Positions 58,271 to 64,000 of a stretch of 64,000 nucleotides of DNA are shown one piece after another. The stretch is taken from contig JANUWF010001783.1 of the NCBI GenBank assembly GCA_026120185.1, positions 837,001-901,000 of the forward strand, read 5' to 3'. Under the pieces are notes generated by a model. That model saw only the letters and a program-made list of their open reading frames with translations. It was not told the DNA's origin and searched no databases. The first letter of the stretch is position 1, and the number at the start of each line of letters is the position of its first letter. Source of the DNA: Voacanga thouarsii (taxonomy: Eukaryota; Streptophyta; Magnoliopsida; Gentianales; Apocynaceae). Position numbers and translations under genes: made by a program.

Positions 58271-59617
58271 TAAAGAGTGCTTATGAGATTAAGATAAAAA
58301 ATTGAAGCATGTACTCATAAACATAGCTCAATAAACCTATGGCCTAACCAACCTCCATATCCTCTTTCCTTCTATCACACGACTATTCCTTATGAGAATT
58401 GCCACAGAAAAATGTATAGATTTGTACACAAGGAGGTATAGAATATAAATCATAAGATGAGATGATCCCCCTTAAATGTAGGATATGAGATTATGAAGTG
58501 CGATTTGAGAGAAGACTGGATTCAAACTTTGGACTTCCAAAATGTGCATTCAAAACTAAGTGGAGTGAGACTACGGAGCTTTTGAACTTTAGGTTTTGGA
58601 TGTCCAAAACATGTATCCAAAAGAGGGTAAAGTTAAACATAAGTTATCCCTTTCTAAAATACATTTTTGGACTGGACTTTTGGATTGAAGAAATAAGAGT
58701 GAAACTCCCCCTGTCTATGTGCAGGTAACAACGACTTTTCAGAGATTTTGATCCACCCTAGTTTTCTCAAAAAATTTCAGACTTCAAAAAAAGTTTTGAG
58801 CAATGAAAGATATATGAATAACTATCCTTATCATCTGAGATTTTTCACATAGAGCATATCATAATAACTTTAAAAATAGATTGTTCAATAGCGCCAATCT
58901 AAATGATAACTTTATGCACATACTTCAAACTCCTTTGACCAAAACAGAATATCAAACTATTTTTCATTAAATCGCTTAAAAATCTTTTTAGACTGCAGCA
59001 AACTACTATAATAATCAATCAGAAATTATGAATCATACTTATCATAAATCAATATACAACCGGTGCATGATCACAAATCATAATTTATGCAGAGAAAAAA
59101 TTGTCATAGCATGCTAGTTCGATCAAACCCAAATCCTAACATGAATTTCATAGAGTGTTTCATAGGATCTTAAGGAATATTCAGAGTCTACATACATGTA
59201 CGTTGCAGTTCAAAACACAATAACTATTTTCAATCCATAGCACAACACTGCACATCAACATCCAATTTGCATTTCATCCAACATCAGTCCATAATAGTCC
59301 ATAAGACAATAATAACCAATATTAACCATCAATAGTAGTTAATAGTAGTGCATAATTAAAATGACAATCCCAACTACCATTTTTCTCCCCCTTTTGTTAT
59401 CAATCAAAATGTAGAATAAAGAGAATAATTAGTAAATAGCGGGGCTAGAAAGTAGAGAGGGTTATATATTAAGTAGGTATATATTAAGCAGAGAAAGTAG
59501 CTAAAAAGCAGAAGGTAATATGTTCAAACACTGGAGTAGAAATAAAAATTGTCAATGGAAAAAATAGTAAAGAGTTTCTAGCAAAGGGAGTCTGAGAATC
59601 AATCAACAGAAACGATC
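58271..59617 (-). other. 3' non-coding region of element F
   Basis: About 1.35 kb between the env-like ORF and the insertion of D. No ORF was recognised. It contains a second polypurine-like tract (minus strand CAGGGGGAGTTT at about 58713-58702). Together with 49842-49960 it forms the original 3' untranslated region of F. Confidence 0.6.
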
Positions 59618-61154
59618 ACTTAGGAAATATGAACAGTCTCGATCTTGGACCCGACACCCTTTCTGAAATGCTGCCCAACAATCCTATTGGACTTCCTCTT
59701 AACGATCACATGCTTCTGTCTTTTTCCAGATTAGATAGAGATTTCAGTAGGGGCAGGGGGTGCTGATTTTTCTTGATGTGGGGATGTCTGCCTTCCTTGT
59801 TCAGGGGCTGTCATTTCCTCATCTGGCTACTCTTTCACAGCTTCTTCTTTGTCCTTAGTGACAGATTGTTCTTTAGTTACCTTTTCTGGGGATGGTGCTG
59901 ATGGAGCAGGCATTGTTTTATCATTTTTATCCTTCTCCTCTATTGCAGTTAGCCTATTTCCAAGAATCTGAATTTCAAAACTAAGGCTGTCCACCTTAAT
60001 AGCTAGCAAATTTATTGCTTCTAGAATGCTTTCATTGAAGCTTGTGTCTTAAGTTCTCTGTTTGCCCTTAGTAGAGGAATTTTCTTGAGTCTCTAACTTA
60101 ACCTTTCTCTTTTCTCCGGCAGATGGGGCACTCTTGCCTTCAGCCTTTACCTGTAACAATTTTTCATTTCATCATCAGCTGCATCTTGAAGCAGCTTCCA
60201 CTCATTGTCCATTCTCACATATCCTATTCTTTCAAATGATTTAAAGCTGTACACATTCATTTTTGAAGGAGTAGGGGCGACAGAATTCAGATCAATACTA
60301 AAATGTCTAAACACTTTAGTCAATAAGTTTCCATAAGGTAGGGTTTTGCTGGAGGTACTCCTGGTTTGTATCATCAACTTGGCAGCAAGATTCCCAAAAC
60401 TTATTGGCCTGTTTTCAAAGAGTGCTAACATGATCACCATTTGCATAATGTTGATAGATGTTTTATGTCCAGAATCTTGGAACCACTATGGTTGAAACCA
60501 TGTGGTGTAGAATCCTACCTATTCCATTTAACCACTTCGTGTCCCTATTACTCGAGTTCTTAAAACTGCTCCCGCTAGTGAATGTACTTTCAAATTTCCC
60601 CAACTCAAACAGATCAATTCCTTTCAAGAATTTGTTCAGTTCAAACTACTGAATCCCGCCATCTCTGACCTCACATATTCTGTTCAACAGATGGTGATCA
60701 AACTCAAGATTCCTATCCCCAACTCTAGAGGTGTACCACCGAACCATGAAGCCTCCTCCAGTTTCATCTAATTGGCCTTTTCTCAAGTTAGCATAAAATT
60801 TCCAAACGAGAGAAGTAAACAATTTCTCATCAATAGATAACAAGGCTCATCACCCAAGAGACTCATATATATTTAACACATTTGAAAAATTCAGAAAAGA
60901 TGCTAACAATCACGGTTCGATTTCTTGAAACCCATTCATTAAAATCAGATTCACTTTTAGAATCTAAAAAGAGAGGTACTTGGGCCTTGAAACTTTCCTG
61001 TTCTGGAGATGATTTAGAAGAGTCGGTTTAAGAAATTGAGCATTCGGGAGTGACTTTTTTTTCCCTTTTCTACAGTCGATATTTTCTTCATTGTCGGAGT
61101 GATTTTTCGGACTTTCTTTGACTTAGGTTTTGTTGATTTTAGTGATTTTGCCAT
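59618..61154 (-). pseudogene. Env-like ORF of element F
   Basis: The likely start is the ATG at 61154 (MAKSLKSTKPKSKKVRK, a basic N-terminus). After frame changes come SDFNEWVSRNRTVIVSIF near 60930 and the open piece 60843-60646 (LFTSLVWKFYANLRKGQLDE, then GDRNLEFDHHLLNRI). The piece 60446-60147 follows (LALFENRPISFGNLAAKLMI, then LPYGNLLTKVFRHFSIDL). A coiled-coil-prone stretch is at 60009-59827 (MLAIKVDSLSFEIQILGNRL), then Pro/Ser/Glu/Lys-rich sequence and a basic end near KRKSNRIVGQHFRKG, with a stop at about 59618. Position after pol matches the env-like gene of Sireviruses; the core resembles the ORF of E. Whether any such protein acts in membranes is unknown; no transmembrane segment was evident. 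Confidence 0.68.
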
Positions 61155-61619
61155 TGTAATCAGAGGGTGAAGGCTTGGGCTTTAGGTTGTTCAGAGAGAA
61201 GCTTAGAAATATTTTAGGGAACAAAGATGAAGTTTGGTTGGTTTCAGAATTCGGGAGAGAAGAGAGAGAAAAAAAACATTTGTGAGTTCCTCGGATATTG
61301 TGATAATAAGTACACTTAAGTACATTAGAAAAAGACTTTTCATTAGAGATTTCAAAAGTTGTCTTGAGCAAAAGCGCTACTATTTTGAATTTCAAAAAGA
61401 ATAATATGGAAGTAATTATTCTTGAAGGATATACAAAGCATTAGGTTGATTTTATTTTGGATTCATAGTTCATCCAAAATGCTCATCCAAAAAGGGAACT
61501 CCCTAAAGAAAGAGTTTTGGATTTACTCTCTGAACTGGTACGCCCAAAATCATTGTCCAAAAGTTGTGTCTTCAGTGGTTCTGCAAATAAAAATAACAAA
61601 TCTTTGGCAAATATGTCAG
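61155..61619 (-). other. Spacer between pol and env-like ORF of F
   Basis: About 465 bases with a Ser/Phe/Leu-rich short ORF (61395-61123) overlapping the env-like start in another frame. It is probably untranslated leader of the env-like gene. Nothing recognised. Confidence 0.5.
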
Positions 61620-63010
61620 TCACATGGTCTTGGTAATTTCTGAACCTCTTCTCATATTATCGGACCTTTCTTCGGCCAAGTGTTTTGTAAAAATATCCGC
61701 AAGTTGTTCATTAGTTGAAATATATTCAACATATACATCTCCTTTGAGCACATGATCCCTAATAAAATGATATTTAATCTCAATATGCTTGGTCCTGGAA
61801 TATTGAATAGGATTCTTAGTTAAATTTATTACACTTGTATTATCACATAGTATAGGTACGCAATTAAAATTGAGACCAAAATCAAGCAGTGTTTTTTTCA
61901 TCCACAGAATTTGTACACAAAAACTCCCTACTACAATGTATTTAGCCTTGGTTGTGGATAAGGATGCACATACCTATTTTTTGCTATGCCATGACACTAG
62001 AGAGTGTTCGAGAAATTGGCAGTGCCTGCTAGTACTTTTTCATTCAACTTTATAGCCTATATAGTCTACATCAGTATAGCCTATAAGATTAAATGTATTA
62101 GTATAAGGATACCATAAACCATAATCCTATGTTCCTACTAAATATCTAAGGATACATTTCACGGCACATAAGTGAGATTCCTTTGGGCATGATTGAAATC
62201 TGGCATAAAGATAAACTAAAAATATAATATCTGGCCGACTAGCAGTAAGATATAGAAAACTTCAAATCATACCTCTGTGTTTTGACTTGTCTACATTCTT
62301 ACCCTTTTCATCCTTGTCAAGCTTTAGAGAAGTGCTCATAGGTGTACTGATTTCTTTGGCTTCATTCATACCAAACCTTTTGAGCAGTTCCTTAGCGTAC
62401 TTAGCTTGATTTAGGAAAATTCCATCCTTGGTTTGTTTGATTTGCAGCCTGAGGAAGAAGTTGACTTCTCCCATCATGCTTATATTGAATTCTTACTGCA
62501 TAGTCTTAGCAAACATCTTGCACAATGAGTCATTTGTAGCATAAAAAATGATATCATCAACATAAATTTGAACAATAAGAAGATCATCATAATTTTTTGA
62601 TTTAATAAACAGTGTAGTATCAATCAAGCCTCTTGAAAAACCTTTTGAGAGTAGGAATCCACTAGGCCTTTCATACCAAGTTCGTGGGGCTGTTTTAAAC
62701 CATAAAGAGCCTTTCAGAGTTTGAAAACATGATTTGAAAAGTGCTCATGAATAAAGCCCGAAGGTTATTCTACAAATTCCTGCTCTTCAATAAAACCATT
62801 CAAAAATGCATTTTTAACGCCCATTTGATAAAGCATGAAATTTTTGAAAAATGCAAAGGTAAGAAGCATTTTTATGGACTCTAATCTTGGAATGGGAGCA
62901 AATATCTCATCATAATTAATGCATTCTTCTTGATTGAATCCTTGAGCAACAAATCTAGCTTTATTTCCAATCACCACTCCATTTTCATCAAGTTTTTGAA
63001 AACCCACTTG
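61620..63010 (-). pseudogene. Reverse transcriptase and RNase H of element F
   Basis: From the right: KLDENGVVIGNKARFVAQGF, the Ty1 RT start (62995-62935), YDEIFAPIPRLESIKMLL and GVKNAFLNG (62930-62780), then after stops IVQIYVDDIIFYA with the catalytic YVDD at 62564-62553. The piece 62477-62262 follows (GEVNFFLRLQIKQTKDGIFL, then KRFGMNEAKEISTPM). RNase H is in 61901-61620 (VPILCDNTSVINLTKNPIQY, SRTKHIEIKYHFIRDHV, NEQLADIFTKHL). All are hallmark Ty1/copia motifs with the YVDD pair intact, but stops and frameshifts disable the copy. Confidence 0.88.
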
Positions 63011-64000
63011 GTACCAATAACCGAATAATCTAGTGGTCTAGGGACGAGTTTCGAAACTTAATTTCTCTAAAATTGGTTAAGCTCTTCTTACGTAGCTATT
63101 ATCTAAAAATCATCATGTAAGGCCATATCAACACAGTTAGGTTTTATACTAGAGAGTAGAGCAAAATTATCTATAAAATACCGCCTAGTTTTAACTCCAC
63201 AACTAGGATCACCAATGATTTGCTCTTTTGGATGACTGGTTTTGTACTTCCAATCTCTTGGTAATCCTTGATCCGTGAGCTCTTTAGTTTCTTACTTGTT
63301 TTGCTAAGTTTGTTACTCTTCCAATTCCTCGTCTTTGGCATGAATATCCAGCAGTGCTGCTTTTTGCTGTTCTTTCCCTCTTTCTCTTGAACTTCCTACA
63401 TCATCATCATCTTTTCTTGATGTATAAATGTTAGATTTATCAAAGATAACGTGTACGAATTCTTCCACAGATAGAGTTCTCTTAGTGTACACTCTATATG
63501 TCTTTTTATTGGAAAAGTATCCAAGGAATATAACCTTATTAGATTTGCTATCAAAATGTTTAAGATTGTATCGGGCATTAAGAACAAAGCATTTGCCGCC
63601 AAATACTTTAAAATAGGAAATTGATGATGTTTTGTCAAACATAAGCTCAAAGGGTATTTTTCTTAGAAAAGGTCTCAACATCACTTAATTTACAATATAA
63701 CATGCTGTATTTACAGCTTTAGCCCAAAAGTAATTTGGAAGAGAGTTTTCACAAATCATAGATCTAGTCATTTCTTGCAAGGTTCTATTTTTCCTCTCAA
63801 CAACACCATTCTGTTGAAGGGTTTTAGCAGCTAAAAAGTTGTGAAAAACTCCATTTTCATTGCAAATGTGTGTTAACTCACTGTTGCAAAATTATTTACT
63901 ATTGTCACTCCTAATAGAAATCAGTTTGCATCTAATAGAGTTTTGGACACGCATGAAAATTTTTAAGAATTCAGAAAATACTTCATCTTTTTGTCCAAGA
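63011..64000 (-). pseudogene. Integrase of element F (core and C-terminal part), cut by window edge
   Basis: The core shows ISIRSDNSK (about 63920-63895), with the second catalytic aspartate, and LQQNGVVERKNRTLQEMTRS (about 63830-63770), with the catalytic glutamate; the first aspartate would lie beyond the edge. The open piece 63684-63313 holds the GKC-type C-terminal region (FELMFDKTSSISYFKVFGGK, then NKVIFLGYFSNKKTYRVYTK and RTLSVEEFVHVIFDKS), then an acidic linker toward RT. Single stops interrupt the core. Ty1 integrase joins cDNA to target DNA. Confidence 0.87.

Larger units (their letters stand above)
36868..64000 (-). mobile_element. Element F: Ty1/copia, Sirevirus-like, partial
   Basis: A minus-strand Ty1/copia element open at the right edge. 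From right to left: integrase core and C-terminus (64000-63313), RT (63007-62262), RNase H (61901-61620), an env-like ORF (61154-59618), a non-coding 3' part split by element D, a polypurine tract (49841-49827) and the 3' LTR (49826 to 36868) split by element E. The order integrase before RT is diagnostic of Ty1/copia. The extra ORF after pol, the polypurine phrase before TGTTAG and repeated polypurine tracts fit Sireviruses (SIRE/Maximus). Pol carries stops. Confidence 0.8.

Noticed and set aside
1..64000. CRISPR arrays, rRNA genes, bacterial or organellar genes
   Set aside because: No regularly spaced identical repeats with unique spacers, no rRNA words, and no organelle genes were seen.

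Overview
This window looks like nuclear DNA of a flowering plant, most likely a eudicot, from a repeat-dense, heterochromatin-like region. It is AT-rich, and I found no intact host gene, rRNA, functional tRNA or CRISPR array. Nearly all of it is explained by LTR retrotransposons inserted into one another. The plant assignment rests on the element types: Ty3/gypsy chromoviruses of Tekay/Del type, Athila/Tat-like Ty3 elements primed by tRNA-Asp, and a Ty1/copia Sirevirus-like element. The species cannot be read from the sequence. Letters A to J below are labels I gave the elements.

Layout, left to right. 1-11031: minus-strand Tekay/Del-like element I, open at the left edge. Its 5' LTR (2793-11031) is split by solo LTR A1 (5659-10033). 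11032-13320 and 25786-26542: parts of what is probably the 3' LTR of an older minus-strand chromovirus H, split by element C. 13321-25785: plus-strand Ty3 element C with both LTRs, gag and a broken protease but no reverse transcriptase or integrase. Its interior holds solo LTR R1 (15167-17069) and solo LTR A2 (17555-21910). 26543-30900: decayed gag-pol of H with a chromodomain-like tail. 30905-36867: plus-strand Athila/Tat-like element G (LTR and gag N-terminus), its LTR split by solo LTR B2 (31918-35917), which itself contains a piece of a D/E-type LTR. 36868 to the right edge: minus-strand Sirevirus-like element F. Its 3' LTR is split by element E (37306-48976, minus), and E's 5' LTR is split by solo LTR A3 (44260-48596). 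Its 3' non-coding region is split by element D (49961-58265, plus), and D's 3' LTR is split by a partial Ty1/copia element J (55626-57811). F then shows an env-like ORF, RNase H, RT and integrase up to the window end.

Insertion order from the nesting: G was hit by F, F by E and D, E by A3, and D by J. H was hit by C and probably I, C by R1 and A2, and I by A1. Five-base target duplications confirm most boundaries: exact for A1, A2 and R1, and 4 of 5 bases for A3, B2, D and E.

The most interesting points are: giant solo LTRs (about 4.35 kb) carrying a conserved tRNA-like segment with pol III A and B boxes; elements D and E, which lack pol but share a non-coding 3' block bounded by two polypurine-like tracts; a homologous env-like ORF in both the Ty3-type element E and the Ty1-type element F; and arrays of short perfect palindromes in the LTRs of the D/E family. 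All protein-coding remnants are broken. I could not run alignments, so lineage names come from recognised motifs and boundaries from reading LTR ends by eye.
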